Shown: positions 53,120-62,155 of the stretch, piece by piece
Layout: each line of letters begins with the position of its first letter
How positions within the stretch are numbered: position 1 is the stretch's first letter
Assembly (NCBI GenBank): GCA_963724065.1
Contig: CAVRTB010000002.1
Location: 434,001-498,000 of the forward strand
Reading direction: 5' to 3'
Origin: DASRIA01 sp963724065
Lineage (GTDB): Bacteria > Actinomycetota > Thermoleophilia > Solirubrobacterales > JBBDJG01
DNA: 64,000 nt
The notes under the pieces: generated by a model
What the model was told of the DNA's origin: nothing
The model's input: the letters and a program-made list of their open reading frames with translations, nothing else
Databases searched by the model: none
Position numbers and translations under genes: made by a program

Positions 53120-53189
53120 CCGGCCCGCTCCCCCACCCGACCGCCCGGTCATTGTACCCTATGGGCGGTAGGGTGGGGGAGCGGGCCGG
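53120..53189. repeat. Long perfect inverted repeat
   Basis: CCGGCCCGCTCCCCCACCC (53,120 to 53,138) and GGGTGGGGGAGCGGGCCGG (53,171 to 53,189) form a perfect 19-bp stem, with an inner CCGCCC/GGGCGG pair. It lies in the 207-base gap between the helicase start and the end of the hypothetical gene. No T-run follows. Confidence 0.6.
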
Positions 53190-53195
53190 TACCGC

Positions 53196-53685
53196 CTATC
53201 GGCGTGAGACGATCAAATCAGGCCGTTTGGCGGGCTTGGCGACGAGCCGCTTGAACTTGCCGATCGAGCAGCTGTCGCCCGACCGCGTGCGGATCGTGTC
53301 GCGCCGCGCGCAGACCTGACCGTCGGCCGCGGTCTTCAGATAGAAACCGCCATAATAGCCGAGCGCCTGCGCAATCGTCGTCGAGCTGTGCGCGCATCCG
53401 CGCGCCGCCCTTCAGCACCAGGTCGACGCTGTCGGTGCCGTTGACGATCGCGCCGGCGAGCTGGTTGGCGCGACGCATTTCGGGCCGTCCTTTTCGACCC
53501 AGCGCACCGCACAGCGGCGCACGGCGCGGCAGAGGCGCGACGCGGTTCGACCCGGACCACGACTCGTCCGGTGATCGACACCTGGCCCTACTGTCGGGCT
53601 GTGCGAACGCCGCGGCCGGCACCGGTGTGCTCGCGGCGGCGGCGGAGGCGAGCAGGATCGCGAGGGGGAGGGACGGGTGCGGCAT
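53196..53685 (-). pseudogene. Exported hypothetical protein, frameshifted
   Basis: A signal peptide (LPLAILLASAAAASTPVPA) begins the chain; recognisable parts are MRRANQLAGAIVNGTDSVDL and, in another frame, SCSIGKFKRLVAKPAKRPD, ending at the stop at 53,196. At least two indels (about 53,370 to 53,400 and 53,480 to 53,560) lie in between. No known family. Likely a small sphingomonad periplasmic protein. Confidence 0.4.
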
Positions 53686-53766
53686 CGAAGCGCGCCTTGG
53701 TAAGCCCGAATGTTGAACGGTCGAATGAATTGGCCGTGGCGGCGCGCCATGCTAGCCGCTGCCGGC

Positions 53767-55214
53767 ATGACGCCCGCCCAGACCGCGCTGATCGACGCCG
53801 TCCGCGCCCAATCGGGCGACAAGGCGGTGATCACCGATGCCAACGACATCGCGCCGTGGCTGACCGACTGGCGCGGGCGGTTTCATGGCGCGGCGCCGCA
53901 ATTCTCGCGCCCGACACCGCCGACGGTGTGCAGTTCGCGGTCGGGCGCGCGCACGAACTCGGCGTCGCGCTGGTGCCGCAGGGCGGCAATACCTCGATGG
54001 TCGGCGGCGCGACCCCGCCCGCCGACGGATCGGCGCTGATCCTGTCGCTCGGCGGATGAACCGGATCCGCTCGATCGACGCTGCAAGCCGGGCTGGCGGT
54101 CGCCGAGGCGGGTGTGATCCTCGCCAATCTGCACGAGGCGGCGGAGGCGCAAGGCGATGCGCTTTCCGTTGACGCTCGGCGCGCGCGGGAGTGCGACGAT
54201 CGGCGGGCTGGTCTCGACCAATGCCGGGGGCACGCAAGTGCTGCGGTTCGGGACGATGCGGTCGCTGGTCGCGGGGGTCGAGGCGGTACTGCCCGACGGA
54301 TCGCGCCACGACGGGCTCGCGGCGCTCAAGAAGGACAATCGCGGCTACGACCTCGATCATCTGCTGGTCGGGGCGGAGGGGACGCTGGGCGTCATTACCG
54401 CCGCGACGCTGCGGCTGGTGCCGGCGGCTGCCGACCGCGCGACCGGCTGGCTCGGCGTCGAATCGCCCGCCGTCGCGCTCAAGCTGCTGCGCGCGATGGA
54501 ACGCCGCTCGGGCAGCGCGATCGAAAGTTTCGAGCTCGTCCCCAAGCTCGCGCTCGATCTGGTGCTCAAGCATATTCCGGGCACGCGCCCGCCGCTCGCG
54601 GGTCAGCATCCGTGGCTCGTGCTGGTCGATTACGTCGCGACGGCGCCGGACAGCGCGAAGCCCGCGCTCGAACGATTGATGCAGGCCGCGCTCGAAGACG
54701 GGCTTGGCGCAGGATGCGGTGGTCGCGGCCAACGAAGCGCAGGCCGAAGCGTTCTGGCGGCTGCGCGATTCGATCTCGGAGGCCGAGCGCGCCGAAGGGC
54801 CGACGATGGCGCACGACATTTCGGTCCCGGTCGATGCGATGCCCGCCTTCATGGAGAGCGCGTCGGCGCAGGTCGAGGCGAGCGTTTCCCGGCGTGCATT
54901 GCAGCGCGTTCGGGCATCTCGGCGACGGCAATGTCCATTTCCACGTCAACGCGCCTGCCGGGGCCGACGGCGAGCGCTGGCGCACCGAAGTCGGCGAGGC
55001 GGCAAGCCACATGGTCTATGACCTGGTCGTCGCGGCGGGCGGCTCGATCTCCGCCGAGCACGGCATCGGCCAGATGAAGCGGGGCGAACTCGAACGCCTG
55101 TCGCCGCCCGCGCGCATGGCGGCGCTGCGTGCGATCAAGCGTGCGTTCGATCCGCACGAGCTGATGAACCCCGGCAAGCTCGTCACACTTGCACCCGCGC
55201 GCGCCAGTCCATAA
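53767..55214 (+). pseudogene. FAD-linked oxidase (GlcD/D-lactate dehydrogenase type), about six frameshifts
   Basis: FAD-binding PCMH domain: VAPQGGNTSMVGGATP-like site (VALVPQGGNTSMVGGAT), PLTLGARGSATIGGLVSTN, LVGAEGTLGVITAATLRLV, and the C-terminal cap HLGDGNVHFHVNAP and SISAEHGIGQMKRGEL. It oxidises a 2-hydroxy acid such as glycolate or D-lactate. The single chain is scattered over three frames with shifts near 53,890, 54,057, 54,083, 54,160, 54,705 and 54,890. The gene is complete after repair (about 480 residues). Confidence 0.75.
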
Positions 55215-55274
55215 GGCGCTCGCCAATTGGCGGCGGCGCCGCCCGCGCTCACGAGATTCGATGGAGTTAAGGTA

Positions 55275-56051
55275 ATGGCCAGCGCGCCGCAGTCGCTTCC
55301 CCTGTTCTACAACACGCTCGAGCCGCTTTCGAGCGAGGCCCATGCCAAGTTCAAGGTCCGTCCCGCCGAGGGCGCGGATTTCCTGATCAACCAGCATGCG
55401 ATCCCGCTGACGGTCGACGAATTCCCGCTGGTCCAGCGCCAGATGCCGATCATCTTCTCGCAGGGCGACGATTCGGTGCCGCTCGCGCTGATGGGGCTGA
55501 ACGAGGGCATCAACGTCTTCATCGACGAGAAGGGTCAGCTGCGCGACCCCTACACCTATGTCCCGGCCTATATCCGCCGCTATCCCTATCTGCTCGCCAA
55601 GCTGAGCCCCGAAGCCGAGGAGCTGACGCTGTGCTTCGACCCGACCTCGCCGACGATCGGCGATTTCGAGGAAGGCGAGCCGCTGTTCGAGAATGGCGAG
55701 GCGACCCCGATCGTCAAGAACATCCTCGATTTCAGCCAGCAGTTCGAGGAAGCCGGCGCGCGCACCGGCGCGTTCATGAACGAGATCAAGGAACTCGATC
55801 TGCTGATGGACGGCGAAGTGTCGATCCAGCCCGAGGGCGCCGAAAAGCCGTTCATCTATTCGGGCTTCAAGATGATCAACGAGGAAAAGCTGATCGCGCT
55901 GCGCGGCGACCAGCTGCGCAAGATCGTCCAGTCGGGGCTGCTCCCGCTGATCTACGCGCACCTGTTCTCGTTGTCGGTGATGCGCGAGATCTTCGCGCGC
56001 CAGGTGCAGCTCGGGCTGATGCCGGCGCCGCAGCTCGAACCTCAGGCCTAA
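55275..56051 (+). CDS. SapC family protein
   Basis: 259 residues, intact, with the SapC-family body: LPLFYNTLEPLSSEAHAKFK at the start, DEFPLVQRQMPIIFSQGDD, YTYVPAYIRRYPYLLAKL and a conserved ETHER-like CFDPTSPTIG stretch. SapC was linked to S-layer secretion in Caulobacter; in sphingomonads such genes often sit near TonB receptor and tryptophan halogenase loci. Start ATG 55275 follows an AAGG-type site. No signal peptide. Confidence 0.8.
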   Translation: MASAPQSLPLFYNTLEPLSSEAHAKFKVRPAEGADFLINQHAIPLTVDEFPLVQRQMPIIFSQGDDSVPLALMGLNEGINVFIDEKGQLRDPYTYVPAYIRRYPYLLAKLSPEAEELTLCFDPTSPTIGDFEEGEPLFENGEATPIVKNILDFSQQFEEAGARTGAFMNEIKELDLLMDGEVSIQPEGAEKPFIYSGFKMINEEKLIALRGDQLRKIVQSGLLPLIYAHLFSLSVMREIFARQVQLGLMPAPQLEPQA

Positions 56052-56063
56052 CGCTCAACCCGT

Positions 56064-56098
56064 CTTTTGCGAGCGTAGCGAAGCTGCGCTCGCAAAAG
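56064..56098. repeat. Strong stem-loop after sapC
   Basis: CTTTTGCGAGCG (56,064 to 56,075) and CGCTCGCAAAAG (56,087 to 56,098) form a perfect 12-bp stem extended by AGC/GCT around a GAA loop. It could be a terminator or one of the palindromes repeated in sphingomonad genomes. Confidence 0.5.
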
Positions 56099-56224
56099 CG
56101 GCTTGGGTGGCCGCCCGCACTTGAAACCAAACGACCCGCTTCTTAGTTAATACTTTGCACGGCTTCGTGTTCCCCCCTTTCGCGGGTCGTGCGGCGCATC
56201 TTCGGATGCGCCTCCTCCCTGAAC

Positions 56225-57119
56225 CTAGGCCGCCTCGGGTAATTGCCCGGGGCGGTTTTTTATTCGGCGCAGCGTATTCGGCCGCGCCAGTTCGCCACCG
56301 AGCAATTCGTCGGCCGCGGCGTCGAACAGGCGGCGGAGCAATGCCGCGGTCGCGCTCAGTCCCTTGCCCGGGGCGTTGAACCCCGCATCGAGGTAGAGCG
56401 TGCGGTCGATTTCGACCTGGATCGCGTGAATGCCGCCATGCGGGCGGCCGTGCCGGCCCAGGATATGCCCGCCAGGATAGGGCGTGTTGAGCGCTGCGGC
56501 GTGCCCCGCGGCGGCGACCTCCGCCTCCAGCCGATGCACCAATCGCCCGCCCGCGCTGCGCCCGAAGCGGTCGCCGAGCACGACGCGCGCCGATGAGCGG
56601 GCCGGGCAGCGGCGGCATCGAGTGCAGGTCGATCAGCAACGCCGCGCCGAACCGGTCGCGCGCCGCGGCCAGCGCTTCGGCCAGCGCGGCGTGATACGGG
56701 CGGTGATCCTCGACGATGCGCGCGCGCACCTCTTCGTCGGCCAGGCGGCGCCGCCATAAGGTCACGCCCGGCGCGGCACGGCGCGGGATCAGGCCCAGCC
56801 CGCTGCGCAGCTTGGTCGCGGCCGCGCCCGCCGGGATCGGTCGCGCGCCGTCGTCGATCAGCGGGTCGCGCTCGTCCTCGGCGCGGTTGAGGTCGATCCA
56901 GGCGCGCGCGCGGCGCTGGACGAACAACGTCTCGTCGCCGCGCGCCGCGAGCGCCAGCGTGTCGGCATGGCGATCCTCGAGCGCGAGCATCGACGCGACC
57001 GGCACCGCGGCGGCGGCGCGCAACTGCAGCGGATAATCGCGCCCCGCATGCGGCACCGACACGACCACCGGGCTCAGCGGCGGGATCGGTCCGAAGCGGT
57101 CGAAGGAGGGAGCGGCCAT
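56225..57119 (-). CDS. N-formylglutamate amidohydrolase family protein, one frameshift
   Basis: Family recognised by VVVSVPHAGRDYPLQLR, DRHADTLA, ARAWIDLNRAEDERDP, and LIDLHSMPP. The frame changes near 56,592 (one extra G), after which the C-terminal half (GGHILGRHGRPHGGIHAIQ, DRTLYLDAGFN) runs to the stop at 56,225; repaired length about 298 residues. HutG-type enzymes release formate from N-formylglutamate, but many family members act on other amides. Confidence 0.85.
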
Positions 57120-57227
57120 GCCGCCACTTTATGCGCCGCAACGGGACGCGGCAATCATTGGCGAACGCTGGAATTTCTTAAGTCCTTGGCGCATAAAATG
57201 GCGCAGACCACACAAAGCGGGACGGCG

Positions 57228-57605
57228 ATGATCAGGATTCTCTTGGCCGAAGACGATTCGGTGATGCGCGAATATCTCACGCGCGCGCTCGAACGCTCGG
57301 GCTATGCCGTGACCGCGGTCGACCGCGGCACCGCCGCGCTGCCGCTGATCGAGACCGAGCATTTCGACTTGCTGCTGACCGATATCGTCATGCCCGAAAT
57401 GGACGGGATCGAGCTGGCGCAGAAGGTCGCCGAGATGGCGCCCGACATGCGCGTGATGTTCATCACCGGCTTCGCCGCGGTGACGCTGCGCGCGGGCAAG
57501 CAGATGCCGCAGGCGCGCGTGCTGTCCAAGCCGTTCCACCTGCGCGACCTGGTGCTGGAGGTCGATCGCCTGTTCGAGACCGAAAGCGCGAGCGGGGGGT
57601 TGTAG
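57228..57605 (+). CDS. cpdR: CpdR-like single-domain response regulator
   Basis: 125 residues consisting of a receiver domain: acidic pocket AEDD (7 to 10), phosphorylation Asp52 in LLTDIVMPEMDG, Thr in FITGF, and Lys in VLSKPFHLRDL. It resembles Caulobacter CpdR, which directs ClpXP proteolysis in the cell cycle, with MIRILLAEDDSVMREYLTRA as the start. ATG 57228 gives the usual length. Position next to tRNA-Val and N-formylglutamate amidohydrolase is a familiar alphaproteobacterial arrangement. Confidence 0.85.
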   Translation: MIRILLAEDDSVMREYLTRALERSGYAVTAVDRGTAALPLIETEHFDLLLTDIVMPEMDGIELAQKVAEMAPDMRVMFITGFAAVTLRAGKQMPQARVLSKPFHLRDLVLEVDRLFETESASGGL

Positions 57606-57640
57606 CTGCCCGCACCCTTCGCTAGAGGCCGCTTCCTCGT

Positions 57641-57715
57641 GGGCGTATAGCTCAGTGGTAGAGCACTGTGTTGACATCGCAGGGGTCCCAAGTTCAATCC
57701 TTGGTACGCCCACCA
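57641..57715 (+). tRNA. tRNA-Val (GAC)
   Basis: Cloverleaf read by eye: acceptor GGGCGTA pairs with TACGCCC, D-arm GCTC/GAGC, anticodon stem CTGTG/CGCAG with loop TTGACAT (anticodon GAC at 57,673 to 57,675), T-arm CCAAG/CTTGG with TTCAATC, discriminator A and encoded CCA (57,713 to 57,715). Confidence 0.95.
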
Positions 57716-57720
57716 TAGAA

Positions 57721-57756
57721 AGCCGTGGAAACTCAATGAGTTACCGCGGCTTTTTT
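57721..57756 (+). terminator. Intrinsic terminator after tRNA-Val
   Basis: AGCCGTGG pairs with CCGCGGCT (one G-T pair) with an inner AACTC/GAGTT stem, followed by six Ts. It ends the tRNA transcript six bases after the gene. Confidence 0.75.
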
Positions 57757-57789
57757 GTGCCCGGCTTCGCCGGTAATCGGCGGCCTGAT

Positions 57790-57862
57790 TGGGCACAGAG
57801 TGGGCACGGAATGCCCCTTTTTGCCAGTTCCGTTGGGCACCCAGTGGGCACGGGGTGGGCAC
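57790..57862. repeat. Five (G/T)TGGGCAC direct repeats upstream of the integrase
   Basis: Copies of TGGGCAC begin at 57,790, 57,801, 57,834, 57,845 and 57,856, the last pairs 11 bases apart. Same orientation throughout. Placement between a tRNA 3-prime end and the tyrosine integrase gene fits arm-type integrase binding sites at an attachment region; this is inference. Confidence 0.55.
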
Positions 57863-57932
57863 GGCGCGCCCTTACGGTCGCAACATGCATCAGTCTGGGG
57901 CGTGTGTTGTCTCCTGGCGGGGGAGCAGTGAT

Positions 57933-59033
57933 ATGCTCACCATCAGAAGGCGCGGAAGCGCGGGCAAATGGTATGTCCGGGGCACGGTTACCTTGGGCGA
58001 TCAATTCATCGATGTTGCGGAATTCAGCACCGGAACCACGCACGAGGATGCGGCGCGGCATGTGATGGGTGAGCGCGAGCGTGAGCTTCGCGAGGAGCTG
58101 ATGTTCGGTCCGCGGGTGGTGGCTGTTCGGGCGGTGATCGCGGACGCGTTCGATGCATATCTGTCGAAGCCCAGGCGGCCCAACTCGAGCGACGTGCTGC
58201 GGGTGGGCGTGATGAACGAACGGATCGGGGCGATGGCGCTAACCGATCCGAAGGCAGCATGGCGGGCGTTCCAGGATGCGCATCTTATGGGTCACGCGCC
58301 GGCTGGGCAGGACCGCTACCGCTCGCTCTTACAGGCGTGCATCAACGTGTGGGCCGAGCGGCACGATCTGCCGCCGGTCAAGCTCAAGGCGATCCCGTTC
58401 GACAACCAGCGCATACGCTTCCTGAGCCGTGCCGAGCGCGACCGGCTGATCGGGTGTTACGTGCCGCACGTCCAGCCGATCGCGACGATGTTCGCATTCC
58501 AGGGGCCGCGCACGCAGGAAGCGTTCCAGCTGCACTGGGGGGCAGGGGGTGTCGATCTGACCCGCGGCACGATCTTCTTTGCCCGCACCAAGACCGGCAA
58601 CCCGCGGAGCGTCGCGATCCATCCGCGGGTCGAAGCGTTGCTCAAGCCGCTATGGGAGAAACACGGCCGCCCCGACGCGGGCCATGTGTTCCTCAACCGG
58701 CTCGGCCAGCCCTATACCGACACGCGCGATCTCGCGGTGCAGGGCGGCAACCCGCTCAAGCGCGCGCACACCAGCGCGTGCAGCCGCGCCGGGGTCGCCG
58801 ACTTCACCGTCCATGACTGGCGCCATCACTGGGCGAGCCACTGCGTCATGGCCGGGATCGACCTCATCACCATCATGCGCATGGGCGGATGGCGGTCGCT
58901 GCGCATGGTCCAGCGCTACGCCGCCGTCGATACCACCCACATGCACGAAGCCGTCGGTAAAGCTCAGGTAGCGATGCACGCGCGATTGCGAGCCATCTCT
59001 TCCTGGCCGACCGGCAGCTCACAACCTTCATAA
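57933..59033 (+). CDS. Tyrosine-type site-specific recombinase (integrase)
   Basis: 366 residues with an N-terminal arm/core-binding region and a catalytic domain. Catalytic residues visible: Arg193 (FQGPRTQE), Lys220 (ARTKTG), His294 and Arg297 (HDWRHHW), Trp320 (GGWRSL) and nucleophile Tyr329 (QRYAAV). ATG 57933 is preceded by GGAG; the open frame extends upstream through the repeats but lacks homology. The gene lies just after tRNA-Val and its 3-prime end overlaps convergent nagZ by six bases, so no cargo lies between integrase and nagZ. Confidence 0.9.
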   Translation: MLTIRRRGSAGKWYVRGTVTLGDQFIDVAEFSTGTTHEDAARHVMGERERELREELMFGPRVVAVRAVIADAFDAYLSKPRRPNSSDVLRVGVMNERIGAMALTDPKAAWRAFQDAHLMGHAPAGQDRYRSLLQACINVWAERHDLPPVKLKAIPFDNQRIRFLSRAERDRLIGCYVPHVQPIATMFAFQGPRTQEAFQLHWGAGGVDLTRGTIFFARTKTGNPRSVAIHPRVEALLKPLWEKHGRPDAGHVFLNRLGQPYTDTRDLAVQGGNPLKRAHTSACSRAGVADFTVHDWRHHWASHCVMAGIDLITIMRMGGWRSLRMVQRYAAVDTTHMHEAVGKAQVAMHARLRAISSWPTGSSQPS

Positions 59034-60035
59034 CGGCGCTAGCAGCGTATCCCGCTTGGCGATAAGCTCGTCAAAATCGTCCTGCGACGCAGCGTCTCTG
59101 ATCGTCGCCATCGCGCGGTCTAACCGCTCGAGCGACTTCCGCGGCATGTCGCCGAGCAACCCCGCAATGTCGGCCATTTCATCCATCCGCCCCCAACAAT
59201 CGAGCACCAGGTCGCACCCCGCCGCGATCGCGCCCGCCGCCTTCTCGCCCGCGGTGCCCGACAGCGCCTTCATGTCGATATCGTCGGTCATCAGCAGCCC
59301 ATCGAACCCGATCTTCCTGCGGATCACCTGATCGACGATGATCGGCGACAAGGTCGCGGGGCGTTCCTTGTCCCACGCCTCGAACACGATGTGGCTGGTC
59401 ATCCCCATTGGTGCATCGGCTAGGCTGCGGAACGGTTCGATATCGATATCGAGCTCGGCGTCAGAGGCGGTGACGGTCGGCAGATGATGGTGCGTATCGA
59501 CGATCGCGCGGCCATGCCCCGGCATGTGCTTGACCACGCCGACCACGCCACCCGAGCGCAAGCCGTCGAGGATCGCGCGGCCCATCGCCGCGACGCGCAT
59601 CGGCTCGTGCCCGAGCGCGCGGATCGCAATCGCTTCGGTCGTGTCGGGCTGGACGACGTCGAGCAACGGCCAACAATCGACATTGATCCCGACCTCGGAC
59701 AGCATCAGCGCGGTCGCCTGGGCGTGCGCGCGCGCCGCCTCTATCGCCGACACGGGTGCGACGTCGTAGAGCGCGTCGAACGCTGGGCCGGCGGGGAAAT
59801 CGGGCCATTCGGGCGGCCCCAACCGCTGCACCTTGCCGCCTTCCTGATCGATCAGGATCGGCACGTCGTCGCGGCCCGACAGATCCCTCAGCGAGTCGGT
59901 CAGCGCACGGAGTTGCGCACGATCCTGCACATTGCGCTTGAACAGGATGTAACCGCACGGGTCGGCATCCTTGTAGAACGTGCGTTCGTCGTCGGTGAGG
60001 GCAAGGCCGGACAGGCCATAAATGACGGGCTTCAT
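59028..60035 (-). CDS. nagZ: Beta-N-acetylhexosaminidase NagZ
   Basis: 335 residues of glycoside hydrolase family 3. NagZ removes N-acetylglucosamine from muropeptides during peptidoglycan recycling. Motifs: DQEGGKVQRLGPPEW, the catalytic loop VVKHMPGHGRAIVDTHHHLP (His of KHMPGHG as acid/base) and the nucleophile Asp in LLMTDDIDMKALSG. Very high GC. It follows the S15 hydrolase gene by 14 bases and may be co-transcribed with it. Confidence 0.93.
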   Translation of the reverse strand: MKPVIYGLSGLALTDDERTFYKDADPCGYILFKRNVQDRAQLRALTDSLRDLSGRDDVPILIDQEGGKVQRLGPPEWPDFPAGPAFDALYDVAPVSAIEAARAHAQATALMLSEVGINVDCWPLLDVVQPDTTEAIAIRALGHEPMRVAAMGRAILDGLRSGGVVGVVKHMPGHGRAIVDTHHHLPTVTASDAELDIDIEPFRSLADAPMGMTSHIVFEAWDKERPATLSPIIVDQVIRRKIGFDGLLMTDDIDMKALSGTAGEKAAGAIAAGCDLVLDCWGRMDEMADIAGLLGDMPRKSLERLDRAMATIRDAASQDDFDELIAKRDTLLAPL

Positions 60036-60049
60036 GGCGCGTTTCTACT

Positions 60050-61921
60050 CTATTGCGCCCTCGTGCGAATCACCGGCAGGGTTACCCGCGATCCGGCACA
60101 AACCCGCTGGGTTGCCTTGACGTAATCCGAAGGCTGGGCGCGGCCGATGTTCGGCACGAAGCGCTGCGGGTTGCGATCGATAACTGGGAACCAGCTCGAT
60201 TGGACTTGCACCATAATCCGATGGCCGATCTTGAAAACATGGTCGTGATCGCGCAGTGGCACGTCCCAGACGGTGACTCTGCCAGGCACAAGAGGTTGTG
60301 GAGTGCTGTCGCTCTCAAGGAAGCGTCCGCGGCGAATCTCCATCGCGATCGGCAGCTGATAACCGTTGAGCGATTGCGTGTAGTTCCCGCGCACGCGCGG
60401 ATCATTCTCATAATTATCGGGGAAGACATCGATCAGTTTGACCACAAAGTCGCTATCGGTGCCGCTGCTGGATGCCATTAGCGTCGCCGCGACCTTGCCG
60501 GTAACGGTCAAATCCTGTTCGAGCGGTGCCGAGATGTAGCTTAGCACGTCGGGACGGTGATCGACGAAGCGCTGGTCCTCGGCTTCCCACCATTGCCACT
60601 CCGCGCCTGGATAAGTCGGCGAGATAGGCCGCGGGCGGAAAGGCACCGGATTCGCGGGATCGCTAATATATTCACGGCATCCGCTGTCGGCCGGCGGTGG
60701 GCTAAAGCTGAGCGTGCCGTCAGGCTGGAGATAGAGGCTCGTAAGCTTCGCATTTGGTACCGGCCATTGCTTATAGGTCCTCCACTGCCACGACCCGCTC
60801 TGGAAGCTCTTAAGCGCGAAATCGGGCCGCTCACCCTTCCCGTGCAGCCAATACGCGAAGAACGGTGCCTGTACTTGCTCAAGGAATTGGGTCGTACTGT
60901 CGACGCCATAGACGATACGGCCGACATTATTGACCCCCGGCCGTAACCATAGGCCATGCGACCAGGGCCCTGCGACCATCAGCGAGAGATGGTGCGGGTC
61001 GTTCTGTCGCTGCTTGGCGAAAACTTGCCACGAGCCCCAAGGATCTTCCTGATCCCAATAGCCGGCGACGTTGAGCGTCGGGATGGTCGTTTTGCCGAGC
61101 GCATCCGACCAGCGCTGACTTGTGTAAAAGGCATCGTGGTTGGGATGGTCTAGAAGTGCCGTGAACATTGGCACGCGGCCTTTGAAGAATTTCCTATCTA
61201 CGGCCTCTGCCGATCCCAACTTGAGAAACCAATCATAACTGTCGAAACCGTCGTACGTGAAAACCGAGTCCTTATCCCGGTCGATTTGTAGCGAATAAAG
61301 CCATTCGGTAGCATAGCTCAACCGAAGCGCGCCGTTGCGGTGCAGGTCGTCATTTTCCCAAAAGTCGATCCAAGGCGCTTGAGGACTAACCGCCTTCAAA
61401 GCAGGATGTGGTGCCACCAGCGAGACGCCCGCAGCGAACCCTGGATAGGAAGCTCCCCACATTCCAACCTTGCCGTTGTTGTTCGGAACGTTCTTTACGA
61501 GCCAGTCGATCAAGTCATAGGCGTCAGACGCCTCGTCGGTCTTGCCCGCCTGGCCGCGATGGACGGCGGTCGAAAGCGTAAACGTACCGCCCGATTTGAA
61601 CCGTCCTCGCATCCATTGCTGGACGAAGATATAGCCGTCCCGAGCGAGCGCCGCCCAACCTGGGGGCATCGTCGAAGGCACCTGTGGCCCGTACGGCCTT
61701 CGGCTGAACAGGATAGGTAACGGCCCTTTTTGATCCTTCGGGATCAAGATCAGCGTTTGGAGCCGGATGCCGTCACGCATCGGCACCATCTCTTCCCGTG
61801 CGAGAAATGGTGACGTTTCGTTTTTTGCCTGCTGATCGCCGGGAGCGGTCGAGGCGCGTTGTGGAAGTGAGAGAGCTAAAACTGCCGCGACGACAGCTAG
61901 GCGCGCGAAACCCTTACGCAT
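60050..61921 (-). CDS. S15/CocE-NonD family hydrolase (alpha-amino-acid-ester-hydrolase-like)
   Basis: 623 residues with a signal peptide (FARLAVVAAVLALSLPQRAS). The alpha/beta-hydrolase part has the nucleophile Ser158 in GMWGASYPGFAAG, followed by HPALKAVSPQAPWIDFWEND, similar to alpha-amino-acid ester hydrolases, with the C-terminal beta-sandwich domain (VTVWDVPLRDHDHVFK) of the family. Periplasmic location is expected. Lower GC than nagZ. It may act on peptide or amino-acid esters or amides; the exact substrate is unknown. Confidence 0.8.
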   Translation of the reverse strand: MRKGFARLAVVAAVLALSLPQRASTAPGDQQAKNETSPFLAREEMVPMRDGIRLQTLILIPKDQKGPLPILFSRRPYGPQVPSTMPPGWAALARDGYIFVQQWMRGRFKSGGTFTLSTAVHRGQAGKTDEASDAYDLIDWLVKNVPNNNGKVGMWGASYPGFAAGVSLVAPHPALKAVSPQAPWIDFWENDDLHRNGALRLSYATEWLYSLQIDRDKDSVFTYDGFDSYDWFLKLGSAEAVDRKFFKGRVPMFTALLDHPNHDAFYTSQRWSDALGKTTIPTLNVAGYWDQEDPWGSWQVFAKQRQNDPHHLSLMVAGPWSHGLWLRPGVNNVGRIVYGVDSTTQFLEQVQAPFFAYWLHGKGERPDFALKSFQSGSWQWRTYKQWPVPNAKLTSLYLQPDGTLSFSPPPADSGCREYISDPANPVPFRPRPISPTYPGAEWQWWEAEDQRFVDHRPDVLSYISAPLEQDLTVTGKVAATLMASSSGTDSDFVVKLIDVFPDNYENDPRVRGNYTQSLNGYQLPIAMEIRRGRFLESDSTPQPLVPGRVTVWDVPLRDHDHVFKIGHRIMVQVQSSWFPVIDRNPQRFVPNIGRAQPSDYVKATQRVCAGSRVTLPVIRTRAQ

Positions 61922-62155
61922 CGAGCCTATCCTCCGAATTGACTGAGTTGATCGCGTGGCGCGTCAGTCGCAAACGCGCCACGGCTGGCTCGGCTGCGGA
62001 TGCCGGATAGCACAATGGCCGGGCGGCAGCCTCGAAACGTCACCTTCGAGCAATGCCTGCGCGGGCACCCGGCGCGCCAGGAAGGGTGCGGATGACACCT
62101 AATTGATTGTAGATACACAACAAGTTCAACCTTTGAAGAGGTTAAGACCAAGAGG

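Noticed and set aside
57790..57862. CRISPR array
   Set aside because: Repeats are only 7 to 8 bases with spacers of variable 3 to 26 bases; no cas genes. Integrase sites are likelier.
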